Shown: positions 4,118 to 11,539 of the stretch, in pieces
Layout of the letters: every line of letters begins with the position of its first letter
How positions within the stretch are numbered: the stretch's first letter is position 1
Source: Pseudomonadales bacterium
GTDB taxonomy: Bacteria; Pseudomonadota; Gammaproteobacteria; Pseudomonadales; DT-91
NCBI GenBank assembly: GCA_013215025.1
Contig: JABSRR010000062.1
Location: 1 to 12,301 of the forward strand
Length of the DNA: 12,301 bases
Reading direction: 5' to 3'
Program-made: the position numbers and the translations under genes
The notes under the pieces: generated by a model
What the model saw: the letters and a program-made list of their open reading frames with translations, nothing else
Database searches by the model: none
Told to the model about the DNA's origin: nothing

Positions 4118-6934
4118 CTAAAGCTTTGAGTATTTATCGATCAGCTGCGTTAGGGCATCTAACTTAATGGGCTTTTCTAGAAAATCTTGCATACCTGCCG
4201 ATATCGAGCGTTGCTCATGCTCCTCAAACACATGCGCGGTTAATGCAACAATGGGCGTAGCCTGATGATGCTTTACTTGCTGCCATTGCTGAATTGCCGC
4301 AGCGGCCTCAAAGCCATTCATAATCGGCATTTCGCAATCCATTAAGATCAAATCGTAGGTTTCTTTTTTTACCGCATCAACGGCTAATTTACCGTCAGAC
4401 ACAAGCTTATAATCAACGTCCAAAATCTCCATCATCTTACTGATTACACGTCGACTAACATCATTATCCTCGGCGATCAGTATACGTGGCTTTTGATACA
4501 TTAAGCTTTGTTGCTGACGTTGCGTATCTAGCAAATTGACCAAAGATGTTTGTATTAAGCGCTGACTGACCGGCTTGGTTAACACCATATCAATACCGGC
4601 CTGCTTACATTCGTCCATACTGGGTGCTGGAGAAAATCCTGCCAACATGATGACTGCCGGCAGATGACTAGCGCTCTCTCGTATCCTACGTATAACCTCA
4701 ATCGCTGGCATATTAGGGATATCGTTATCGATGATGATAGCATCAAACGGCTGCTGTAAATTATCTTTCGCACGGAATAACGCTAACGCCTCAGTGCCAT
4801 CATAGACTTCTTTAGACTCTAAACCCCAGCTTTGCGCGGCTGCACGCAGAACCCGTGAGTAGGTGTGATTATCATCAACGATCAATAAACTTTTTGCCTG
4901 TAAGGAGGCACTATCAAACACGCTATTATTGATCGACATTTGGGAGACAGGCAGATATAAGGAAAAACCGAAACTACTACCCTCACCGATTTGACTGTTA
5001 ACATACAAGCGACTATCAAGTTGCAATAATAGCTGCTTCACCAGCTCAATCGATGACTCATTGCCCTGAATTGCCTCTAAACGTTGATGCTGATTCAACT
5101 TTTCAAGCAAGGATGACTCAATGCCGCGTCCGGTATCTTCGATGGTAAAGAGAATTTTCTCGGGCTCTTGTGGGTCACTCTCAGCACGCAAAATAATATG
5201 ACCCTGCGAAGTTGCCTGCACCGCATTTTCTAACAACTCAACTAAAATTGTTCGCAGGTAAAAACTGTTGCCAACCAAAATAGCCTGTATATTTGGATCA
5301 ATATCTAAAATTAATTCTAAGGCGCGCTTTTTTATATCATTACTGAAACCCTCAACACATTGCTCAATCAAGTAATGAATTTCAAACGGCGCTGTCTCAA
5401 TATATTCACTTTCTTGAAACGATTTAGTGCGATGGTAAATATCGGTAATTTTATTCAATACGCTATGCGCAGATTTTTCAATACCTTCAATATGCCGCTG
5501 TAGTTCCTCATCACCTGTCGCAGTATTTTTTATAATTTCAGAGGTGCCAATAATGGCGCTCATTGGGGTGCGTAAGTCTTGGCTTAGCTGGCTAAATACC
5601 TGCTGTTGGGCCTTATGCTTCACCTCATTAATTTGCAATAGCTGTTGATTATGTTGCCGGTGGCTGTAGATACTTTTCTGCAGCCAATACAAACAGTAGG
5701 CCATTATCACCAAATCCCACAGCAGCCAGGCTAATGGAATGGGACTAAGGATCAAATAATAATTAAACTCCGAGCGCTCATACAATAATGCAAAAAACAT
5801 AAATGCGGCTGTAAATAAGCGTGATACAAATATTGTTGAGGCAATCAAGCTTTGTGATTTCTTTGCTGCATAGCCACTGGCAACAATAAACAGCGGCATA
5901 CTGACCACAAATAAAAACCAGGTATAAAGGTCAGGCTGATCAACCGCTAACAATAAAACTACATACAGTACTGAACTGATTATCATTGCATAAATAATCA
6001 GCTTATCAAAAATGCCCAAGCAGCCTAACAGCCTTAAATATTCGCGGACTAGCAATAGACCATTGGAATTCGCCAGAAGTGTAAATAAGTATATCGCAAA
6101 CAGCATATAGCCATGGTATTCACTGAACCATGATTTTTGCAGCACATAGCTGATTGCCAAAATATATGCCATGCAAATTGTATAATTGGCAAAGAAGAAA
6201 AACAGCCACGATTTTTTATCAATCGAGATACTGTAAAACACCATCGACAGTAACAGTATCATACCCAAACCCGAACTCAGGTAGGCCGCTTCAATCGCAC
6301 GCGATTGCAACACCGACTCAGGCCTTAGCAACTGTATATCAGTATTTATATATGGCTCTGTTGGCAGCGACAATAAAAATACGCTGGTACTGTTGCTGGG
6401 CAATAACAGCGGATAATATACCCGCGCCTGACCTTCGTTAATGATTCGCTGCAAGGGCGTTAGACTCTGCAGCTGACCCGCTTGATAGATGGCTTGGTAC
6501 AACTGCAACTCGCCATGCTCTGTTGGCTGCAGCGACAACCATAGGTCTGTGCTTACTGCCAACTGGTTGTTAAGTGCAAACCGCAACCACAGCGGATTTA
6601 AACTAGGGTCTAGCCTGGCAAGTTGATCGCTATTTTCGAGATCTAATGGATAGAACTGATGTTTTAACGGCGCCTCGAGTAATGTCTGTACCGAGCTCAG
6701 CTGAGCTGCATCTATTGCAGGCGGCTCAGCTAAAACGTCCACTGCGCTGCTCAGCGAATAATTGATATTGGGATCGGCTGATTTGATTTGAATAACTGAT
6801 GCAGCATGGCTTAGCTGCACAGCCATGCAGCCAAGCACTAAGCCTATGAGCCACAGGCTGAGCTGGATAATGGATCTATTATGCTTGCTCTCGTTCAATT
6901 GCACGCCAAGCGATGTCCTTACGGTAAAATGCAT
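4118..6934 (-). CDS. retS: RetS-like hybrid sensor histidine kinase (7TMR-DISM, degenerate kinase core, two receivers)
   Basis: The 938-residue protein has a signal-like hydrophobic stretch (21-45), a periplasmic 7TMR-DISMED2 domain (about 60-205), seven membrane helices (218-419), a HisKA/HATPase core (440-665) and two receiver domains (680-800 and 816-935). Length (P. aeruginosa RetS is 942), architecture and the position after purD match RetS, which restrains GacS and hence the Gac/Rsm switch between motile and sessile life. The H box reads SQDLRTP, so the phosphoacceptor histidine is Q452. The G2 ATP lid (GNESSIELV, 624-632) has lost its glycines, although N570 and DTGRGI (600-605) persist. 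Receiver 1 has D736 and K787 but A765 in place of Thr/Ser. Receiver 2 is complete (D866, T899, K921). The start is uncertain: ATG 6934 overlaps purD by 56 bases, while GTG 6904 and TTG 6898 are alternatives that keep the signal sequence. Confidence 0.9.
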   Translation of the reverse strand: MHFTVRTSLGVQLNESKHNRSIIQLSLWLIGLVLGCMAVQLSHAASVIQIKSADPNINYSLSSAVDVLAEPPAIDAAQLSSVQTLLEAPLKHQFYPLDLENSDQLARLDPSLNPLWLRFALNNQLAVSTDLWLSLQPTEHGELQLYQAIYQAGQLQSLTPLQRIINEGQARVYYPLLLPSNSTSVFLLSLPTEPYINTDIQLLRPESVLQSRAIEAAYLSSGLGMILLLSMVFYSISIDKKSWLFFFFANYTICMAYILAISYVLQKSWFSEYHGYMLFAIYLFTLLANSNGLLLVREYLRLLGCLGIFDKLIIYAMIISSVLYVVLLLAVDQPDLYTWFLFVVSMPLFIVASGYAAKKSQSLIASTIFVSRLFTAAFMFFALLYERSEFNYYLILSPIPLAWLLWDLVIMAYCLYWLQKSIYSHRQHNQQLLQINEVKHKAQQQVFSQLSQDLRTPMSAIIGTSEIIKNTATGDEELQRHIEGIEKSAHSVLNKITDIYHRTKSFQESEYIETAPFEIHYLIEQCVEGFSNDIKKRALELILDIDPNIQAILVGNSFYLRTILVELLENAVQATSQGHIILRAESDPQEPEKILFTIEDTGRGIESSLLEKLNQHQRLEAIQGNESSIELVKQLLLQLDSRLYVNSQIGEGSSFGFSLYLPVSQMSINNSVFDSASLQAKSLLIVDDNHTYSRVLRAAAQSWGLESKEVYDGTEALALFRAKDNLQQPFDAIIIDNDIPNMPAIEVIRRIRESASHLPAVIMLAGFSPAPSMDECKQAGIDMVLTKPVSQRLIQTSLVNLLDTQRQQQSLMYQKPRILIAEDNDVSRRVISKMMEILDVDYKLVSDGKLAVDAVKKETYDLILMDCEMPIMNGFEAAAAIQQWQQVKHHQATPIVALTAHVFEEHEQRSISAGMQDFLEKPIKLDALTQLIDKYSKL

Positions 6935-8162
6935 CCTGCCATTGTATCTGAGCCACCTGTTGATAGGCTAATTCTGCTGCCTGACTGACAGACTCGCCAA
7001 GCGCGGTAGCACAGAGTACGCGCCCACCTGATGTGACAGTTTGATCTGACTGCAGGCTCGTGCCTGCATGAAACACTTTTTGCACCGCTGTTGCACTCGG
7101 AATACCGCTAATAGGCAAACCTTTGTCATAGCTACCGGGGTAACCACCCGCAGCCATCACCACGCCAACCGCAGCGCGCGAGTCCCACGCGGTATCCACG
7201 CCGGCTAATTCACCGGCCACCGCCGCCTGACATAGCGCCACTAAGTCTGACTGTAGCCGCATCATAATTGGCTGCGTTTCTGGATCACCAAAACGGCAGT
7301 TATACTCAATCACCTTCGGTGAACCGTCAGCTGCGATCATCAGCCCCGCGTATAAAAATCCGGTATAGTCATTGCCTTCAGCCGCCATGCCGGCAACCGT
7401 TGGCTCAATCACTTCTTGCATAATACGCTGATGCACGGCAGGGGTCACAACCGGTGCTGGCGAGTAGGCACCCATGCCGCCCGTATTTAAACCGATATCA
7501 CCCTCACCCACACGCTTGTGATCTTGGCTGGTTGCCATCGGCACAATATGCTTGCCGTCAACAATCACAATAAACGAGGCTTCTTCGCCGGTCAGAAATT
7601 CTTCAATCACCACGCGACAGCCCGCCTCGCCAAAGGCATTGCCCGATAGCATGTCACGAACCGCCGCCTCTGCCTCAGCCAAAGTTTCTGCCACTATCAC
7701 ACCTTTACCGGCAGCAAGGCCATCCGCTTTAACAACGATCGGCGCGCCTTGCTGACGTAAATAGGCCAGTGCTGGCTCGACTTCAGTAAAGTTTTGGTAT
7801 GCCGCCGTCGGTATATTATGCCGCGCCAAAAAGTCTTTGGTAAATGCCTTAGAGCCCTCTAACTGCGCCGCACCCTGCGACGGGCCAAAACAAGCAAGCC
7901 CCTGCGCCTGAAAAAAGTCGACGATGCCGTCAACCAATGGCTGCTCAGGCCCAACAATCGTCAAGCCAACCTGTTGAGATTTGGCAAAGTCAGCCAATGC
8001 GGCAAAATCATCGCCAGCAATTGCAACATTCTCTAAACCTGGCTCTAACGCGGTACCTGCATTACCTGGCGCCACAAACACCGTATTTACCTGCGCCGAT
8101 TGCGCTGCTTTCCAGGCTAAGGCATGTTCGCGCCCGCCACTACCAATCACTAAAATATTCAT
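6879..8162 (-). CDS. purD: Phosphoribosylamine-glycine ligase (GAR synthetase)
   Basis: The 427-residue product (E. coli PurD has 429) joins glycine to 5-phosphoribosylamine using ATP, the second step of de novo purine synthesis in the cytoplasm. It begins with the Rossmann-like VIGSGGREHALAWK (residues 5-18), has the PEQPLVDGI stretch (72-80), the ATP-grasp loop VVKADGLAAGKGVIV (143-157) and the metal/ATP site EYNCRFGDPETQ (286-297). The start at 8162 is set by the family N-terminus MNILVIGSGG; upstream in-frame sequence to 8267 lies inside purH and is not part of the protein. It follows purH by 28 bases, so the two form an operon. The kinase reading frame begins before its stop codon, suggesting that the kinase is cotranscribed. 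Confidence 0.97.
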   Translation of the reverse strand: MNILVIGSGGREHALAWKAAQSAQVNTVFVAPGNAGTALEPGLENVAIAGDDFAALADFAKSQQVGLTIVGPEQPLVDGIVDFFQAQGLACFGPSQGAAQLEGSKAFTKDFLARHNIPTAAYQNFTEVEPALAYLRQQGAPIVVKADGLAAGKGVIVAETLAEAEAAVRDMLSGNAFGEAGCRVVIEEFLTGEEASFIVIVDGKHIVPMATSQDHKRVGEGDIGLNTGGMGAYSPAPVVTPAVHQRIMQEVIEPTVAGMAAEGNDYTGFLYAGLMIAADGSPKVIEYNCRFGDPETQPIMMRLQSDLVALCQAAVAGELAGVDTAWDSRAAVGVVMAAGGYPGSYDKGLPISGIPSATAVQKVFHAGTSLQSDQTVTSGGRVLCATALGESVSQAAELAYQQVAQIQWQDAFYRKDIAWRAIEREQA

Positions 8163-8190
8163 ACAGCCGTTCTCTACCTCGTTGCTAGGC

Positions 8191-9759
8191 TTAATGGCGG
8201 AAATGGCGCATGCCGGTAAACACCATTGCCATACCAGCTTCATCTGCTGCTGCAATGACCTCTTCATCGCGAATCGAACCGCCTGGCTGAATCACGCAGC
8301 TGATGCCGACACTGGCGGCATTATCAATACCGTCACGAAATGGGAAGAAAGCGTCTGAGGCCATGCATGAACCGGCCACGCTTAAACCTGCGTGCTCAGC
8401 TTTTATCGCCGCGATGCGCGCTGAGTTTACGCGACTCATCTGACCGGCGCCGACACCGATGGTGCGGCCATCTTTACCATACACAATGGCGTTTGATTTG
8501 ACCATTTTCGCAACTTTCCAGGTGAATAATAAGTCGCGAATTTCATCCGCTGTGGGCTGGCGCTGAGTGACAACGTTTAGCTGGGCTTCGGTGATCACGC
8601 CAAGATCACGATCCTGCACCAGCAGCCCGCCATTGACGCGCTTAAAGTCAAACTCTGCCGCGGCATCTTGCCACTCACCAGAGGCCAATAAGCGAACATT
8701 TTTCTTTTCCGCAACTGCAGCTTTTGCTGCTTCACTGATGCTAGGCGCAATAATCACTTCAACAAATTGTTGATCGCAAATCGCCTGAGCCGTTGCAGCA
8801 TCAAGCTCTCGATTAAACGCAATAATGCCGCCGAAAGCCGACTCAGTGTCGGTAGCGAAGGCTTTTTGATAAGCTGACAAAATATTATCGCACACTGCCA
8901 CACCACAGGGGTTGGCATGCTTAACAATGACGCAGGCCGGCTCGGCATACTGCTTAACCGTTTCTAACGCTGCGTCTGTGTCAGCAATATTATTGTACGA
9001 CAGTGCCTTACCCTGTATTTGCTGCGCTGTGGCAATCGAGCCTGCCGCGGGTGCGTGCTCGACATAAAATGCACTGCGCTGATGAGAATTCTCGCCGTAA
9101 CGCATATCTTGTTGCTTGATAAATTGCAAATTGATAGTACGCGCAAAATCATCGTTACCACCGGGCACCTGATGACCAAAATAGTTAGCAATCGCGCCAT
9201 CGTATGCAGCGGTATGCTCATAAGCTTTGATCGCCAGATTAAAACGCGTTGCCAAAGAAGTAGCGCCATTATTTGTCTGCATTTCAGCAATGATATCTGC
9301 ATAATCACTGGCATTTACGACAATATTCACGTGCGCATGATTTTTTGCCGCCGCACGCACCATAGTTGGCCCACCGATATCAATATTTTCTACCGCATCG
9401 GCTAAGCTGCAGTCAGGGTTGGCGACTGTTTGCTCAAACGGATAGAGGTTAACCACAACCATATCAATCGCATTGATACCGTGCTCAGCCATCACCGACT
9501 CATCTTGTCCGCGCCGGGCAAGAATGCCACCATGCACTTTGGGGTGCAGGGTTTTGACTCGGCCATCCATCATCTCCGGAAAGCCAGTGTAATCTGACAC
9601 TTCGGTCACCGCGAGACCGTTTTGCTGCAGTAGGCGGAAGGTGCCTCCTGTAGATAATAGCTCAACGCCTTGTGCGAGCAATGCTTGGGCAAATTCGACG
9701 ATGCCAGATTTATCTGAAACACTGATTAATGCGCGTTTAACCGCAACCAGATCGGTCAT
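8191..9759 (-). CDS. purH: Bifunctional AICAR transformylase / IMP cyclohydrolase
   Basis: The 522-residue product (E. coli 529) performs the last two steps of purine synthesis: formyl transfer from 10-formyl-tetrahydrofolate to AICAR, then ring closure to IMP. The MGS-like cyclohydrolase domain (about 1-145) includes [22 protein letters not shown] and [15 protein letters not shown] (66-80). The transformylase domain (about 200-522) includes RYGENSHQ (220-227), the catalytic KHANPCGV (K280, H281) and [14 protein letters not shown]. In most homologues the YGEN motif is followed by PHQ; here the proline is S225. GGAG stands 7 bases before the ATG. A hairpin (9778-9797) lies between fis and this gene and may sit in its leader. 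Purine-dependent control is likely in general, but I could not identify a PurR box. Confidence 0.98.
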   Translation of the reverse strand: MTDLVAVKRALISVSDKSGIVEFAQALLAQGVELLSTGGTFRLLQQNGLAVTEVSDYTGFPEMMDGRVKTLHPKVHGGILARRGQDESVMAEHGINAIDMVVVNLYPFEQTVANPDCSLADAVENIDIGGPTMVRAAAKNHAHVNIVVNASDYADIIAEMQTNNGATSLATRFNLAIKAYEHTAAYDGAIANYFGHQVPGGNDDFARTINLQFIKQQDMRYGENSHQRSAFYVEHAPAAGSIATAQQIQGKALSYNNIADTDAALETVKQYAEPACVIVKHANPCGVAVCDNILSAYQKAFATDTESAFGGIIAFNRELDAATAQAICDQQFVEVIIAPSISEAAKAAVAEKKNVRLLASGEWQDAAAEFDFKRVNGGLLVQDRDLGVITEAQLNVVTQRQPTADEIRDLLFTWKVAKMVKSNAIVYGKDGRTIGVGAGQMSRVNSARIAAIKAEHAGLSVAGSCMASDAFFPFRDGIDNAASVGISCVIQPGGSIRDEEVIAAADEAGMAMVFTGMRHFRH

Positions 9760-9777
9760 GGGGGTACTCCATATGCA

Positions 9778-9797
9778 AGCGCGTTGAGCAACGCGCT
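9778..9797. repeat. Perfect 20-bp palindromic hairpin between fis and purH
   Basis: AGCGCGTTG and CAACGCGCT flank AG, a GC-rich inverted repeat with 9-bp arms. On the transcribed (minus) strand it lies 18 bases before the purH start, close to the GGAG ribosome-binding site, and has no U tract after it. It could be a partial barrier separating fis from purHD, an RNA stability element, or an operator. It does not match the PurR consensus core (GCAAACGTTTGC). Confidence 0.55.
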
Positions 9798-9805
9798 GTT
9801 AAATC

Positions 9806-9836
9806 ATTGTATTATTGTTGAATCACAATTCGGCAA
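9806..9836 (-). promoter_or_regulatory. Possible promoter for purH-purD
   Basis: On the minus strand TACAAT (9806-9811, 5 of 6 for -10) is preceded at 19 bases by TTGCCG (9831-9836). The spacing is longer than optimal, and the -35 overlaps the fis stop region. If used, the start would fall near 9799 and the GC-rich hairpin would open the purH leader. Confidence 0.3.
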
Positions 9837-9840
9837 GCGT

Positions 9841-10224
9841 TTATAGCATGCCGTATTGTTTTAGTTTTTTGCGCAAGGTGCCGCGATTAAGACCCAGAAT
9901 ATTTGAAGCCTTGGTTTGATTTTTGCGGGTGTATTGCATCACCGCTTTCAATAAAGGCTCTTCTACTTCAGCCAACACCATTTGGTACACATCAACCGCT
10001 TTTTGACCATCTAAATCTTTAAAATAGGTATCCATCGCCGCTGCAACCGACTCTCGAATCGACTGCGCATCGGCCAGTGGTGAGTCTGACTGATTGGCCG
10101 CCTGTAGTGCACGCTCTTGCTCTAATCGTTGCTGCGCCTGACGCTCTTTCGCTAAACGCTCTTGTTTCTTTCGTTCAAACGCTTTGCGATCCAGTTCAGC
10201 TAGGTCGAAAACTTGATGTTTCAT
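9841..10224 (-). CDS. fis: Fis family nucleoid-associated regulator with extended N-terminus
   Basis: Residues 56-127 match the core of Fis: [50 protein letters not shown], and the helix-turn-helix [15 protein letters not shown] at the C-terminus. Fis is a dimeric DNA-bending protein that shapes the nucleoid and activates stable RNA promoters in fast growth. Usual length is about 98-106 residues; this one has 127. The first about 45 residues are replaced by a highly charged Lys/Arg/Glu/Gln-rich helix ([19 protein letters not shown] and on), predicted to be coiled-coil, in place of the mobile beta-hairpin arms that E. coli Fis uses to activate DNA invertases. The start at 10224 has AGGGTGA about 5 bases upstream and no later Met precedes the core, so the extension looks real. 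It follows dusB by 32 bases, the classic dusB-fis operon. Confidence 0.93.
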   Translation of the reverse strand: MKHQVFDLAELDRKAFERKKQERLAKERQAQQRLEQERALQAANQSDSPLADAQSIRESVAAAMDTYFKDLDGQKAVDVYQMVLAEVEEPLLKAVMQYTRKNQTKASNILGLNRGTLRKKLKQYGML

Positions 10225-10256
10225 AAATCACCCTAATCTTGTTTTACTCGTAATCA

Positions 10257-11255
10257 TTAATGAATAGATGCTGCAATATCTGTCGCTGGCTCAGTTAATG
10301 CCGCGACAAACTGCAGCTGCGCTTGCAGTGAATCAAGCGCGTTAAATTGTTTGCTGATAGCCCGATCCATATTTAGCTGTTGCAGATACCAAACCATATG
10401 TTTTCTTGCAAAGCGTAAGCCCAAGTAGTCACCATAGAAGCTATGCAAAGCTTGAAGATGCGTGCTCATAACCCGCTGCTTTTCAGCAAAGCTGGGCTCG
10501 GTAATCGTTTGCTGTTGCAAGGCTTGACTGATTTGTTGAAAAATCCATGGCCGCCCTTGCGCTCCCCGACCCAACATCACGCCGTCTACGCCAGTCTCGG
10601 CTAAAATAAGTAAGGCTTTTTCGACTGAGCCAATATCGCCATTTGCTATCACCGGAATAGATATTGCCTGCTTAACCTCGGCGATGGTCTGATACTCTGC
10701 ATGACCGTTAAAACGCATCGCACGGGTGCGGCCATGAATGGCCAGCGCCTGCACACCAGCCTGTTCAGCAATTTTACCAATGGTAACCGCATTTTTACTC
10801 TGTTCATCCCAGCCGGTGCGAATTTTCAAGGTTACCGGAATAGCGTGCTCTGCCATGGCCTCAACCACCCGGTTCAAAATGGCAGCCACTAAGGCCTCGT
10901 CTTTGAGCAGAGCAGAGCCAGCCGCGCGTTTACAGACTTTTTTCGCCGGACAACCCATATTGATATCCACAATCTCAGCGCCGTGAGCCACTGCCGCGAC
11001 AGCAGCCTGACATAGCATGTCGGGGTCATAGCCAACAATTTGCATACTATTCGGCAAGGTCTGATGAGCAACCGTTTGTAAACGCTGAGTGGACTTTCGA
11101 CTTTGCCAAAGCTCGGTATCGGCAATCAGCATTTCTGAAGTGGTGAGACCCGCGCCATATTGCTGACAAAGCTGACGAAAAGGCACATCAGTAACCCCAG
11201 CCATTGGCGCCAATAGGGCTTGAGAAGGAAGAGTGTGTGAACCTATATGGATCAT
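10257..11255 (-). CDS. dusB: tRNA-dihydrouridine synthase B
   Basis: The 332-residue FMN enzyme reduces specific uridines in the tRNA D-loop using NADPH. Visible landmarks are LLAPMAGVTDVPFR near the N-terminus, INMGCPAKKV with catalytic C102, VTLKIRTGW (K144), AIHGRTR (H174), IPVIANGDIGS (200-210) and the phosphate-binding MLGRGAQGRPWIF, followed by the helical C-terminal RNA-binding domain (LRFARKHMVWYL). The start at 11255 gives MIHIGSHTLPSQALLAPMAG, matching the length of homologues (E. coli DusB has 321). An upstream in-frame TTG at 11318 adds 21 residues unlike the family. The ribosome-binding site before 11255 is poor. The gene leads the dusB-fis pair and is separated from the DUF3426 gene by 284 bases, so it probably has its own promoter. 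Confidence 0.96.
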   Translation of the reverse strand: MIHIGSHTLPSQALLAPMAGVTDVPFRQLCQQYGAGLTTSEMLIADTELWQSRKSTQRLQTVAHQTLPNSMQIVGYDPDMLCQAAVAAVAHGAEIVDINMGCPAKKVCKRAAGSALLKDEALVAAILNRVVEAMAEHAIPVTLKIRTGWDEQSKNAVTIGKIAEQAGVQALAIHGRTRAMRFNGHAEYQTIAEVKQAISIPVIANGDIGSVEKALLILAETGVDGVMLGRGAQGRPWIFQQISQALQQQTITEPSFAEKQRVMSTHLQALHSFYGDYLGLRFARKHMVWYLQQLNMDRAISKQFNALDSLQAQLQFVAALTEPATDIAASIH

Positions 11256-11271
11256 TAGCCAAGCGTTTGTT

Positions 11272-11466
11272 ATGGGTATAAAGATTGGTACAACATCTGG
11301 TGAGATACTGCGCAGCAATCCGCTTGATCAGATTGTGCAAAAATTCAGCAGCTCACTCAGGGGGTGGCTATCATACCGCCAGAAAAACCAAGATGGTAGT
11401 GTTGAACAGACAGAAACTGTATATTTTTTCTACAATGTAAATATGCCGCCGAAATCGCGCATATAA
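11272..11466 (+). CDS. Doubtful small ORF antisense to the dusB leader (64 aa)
   Basis: A plus-strand frame from ATG 11272 to TAA 11464-11466 encodes 64 residues with a balanced composition (contains LRGWLSYRQKNQDG and TVYFFYNVNM). It fills most of the gap between dusB and the DUF3426 gene, and its stop lies inside the left arm of the palindrome at 11460-11491. There is no good ribosome-binding site, no recognisable promoter and no family I know. It may be a chance frame, a remnant or an unrecognised small gene; I lean towards chance. Confidence 0.22.
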   Translation: MGIKIGTTSGEILRSNPLDQIVQKFSSSLRGWLSYRQKNQDGSVEQTETVYFFYNVNMPPKSRI

Positions 11467-11491
11467 GCTGCCAACTTGGTCAACTTATATG
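11460..11491. repeat. 32-bp interrupted palindrome upstream of dusB
   Basis: Perfect 8-bp arms CATATAAG (11460-11467) and CTTATATG (11484-11491) enclose a second symmetric core CCAACTTGG (11471-11479), with TG/CA also pairing between them. The whole element is near-symmetrical. No T tract follows on either strand. It lies 205 bases before the dusB start and 49 bases after the DUF3426 stop, so it could be an operator, a leader hairpin or a 3'-end structure. Confidence 0.6.
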
Positions 11492-11493
11492 CT

Positions 11494-11519
11494 ATTGCGA
11501 ATGTATGCGATTGCGAATG
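11494..11519. repeat. Two direct repeats ATTGCGAATG, 16-base period
   Basis: ATTGCGAATG occurs exactly at 11494-11503 and 11510-11519, separated by TATGCG, immediately beside the palindrome. Short exact direct repeats one and a half helical turns apart next to a palindrome resemble a regulatory-protein landing site for the dusB-fis promoter. No regulator can be named. Confidence 0.5.
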
Positions 11520-11539
11520 CGCTATAGTTTGCTCAGCGC

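Noticed and set aside
8163..8267. N-terminal extension of PurD into purH
   Set aside because: PurD proteins start at MNILVIGSGG; the 35 extra residues are a frame-shifted reading of the purH C-terminus.
7937..8358. Plus-strand frames across the purD-purH junction
   Set aside because: They are antisense to two well-conserved enzymes and have no own signals.
8964..9405. Frames of 116 and 128 codons within purH
   Set aside because: They are out of frame or antisense to purH and resemble no protein.
9778..9797. PurR operator
   Set aside because: The palindrome is GC-rich and lacks the central CAAACGTTTG of PurR boxes.
11256..11318. TTG-initiated extension of DusB
   Set aside because: The added 21 residues do not resemble the family, and TTG has no ribosome-binding site.
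11460..11491. Intrinsic terminator
   Set aside because: The stem is AT-rich at its base and no run of T follows on either strand.
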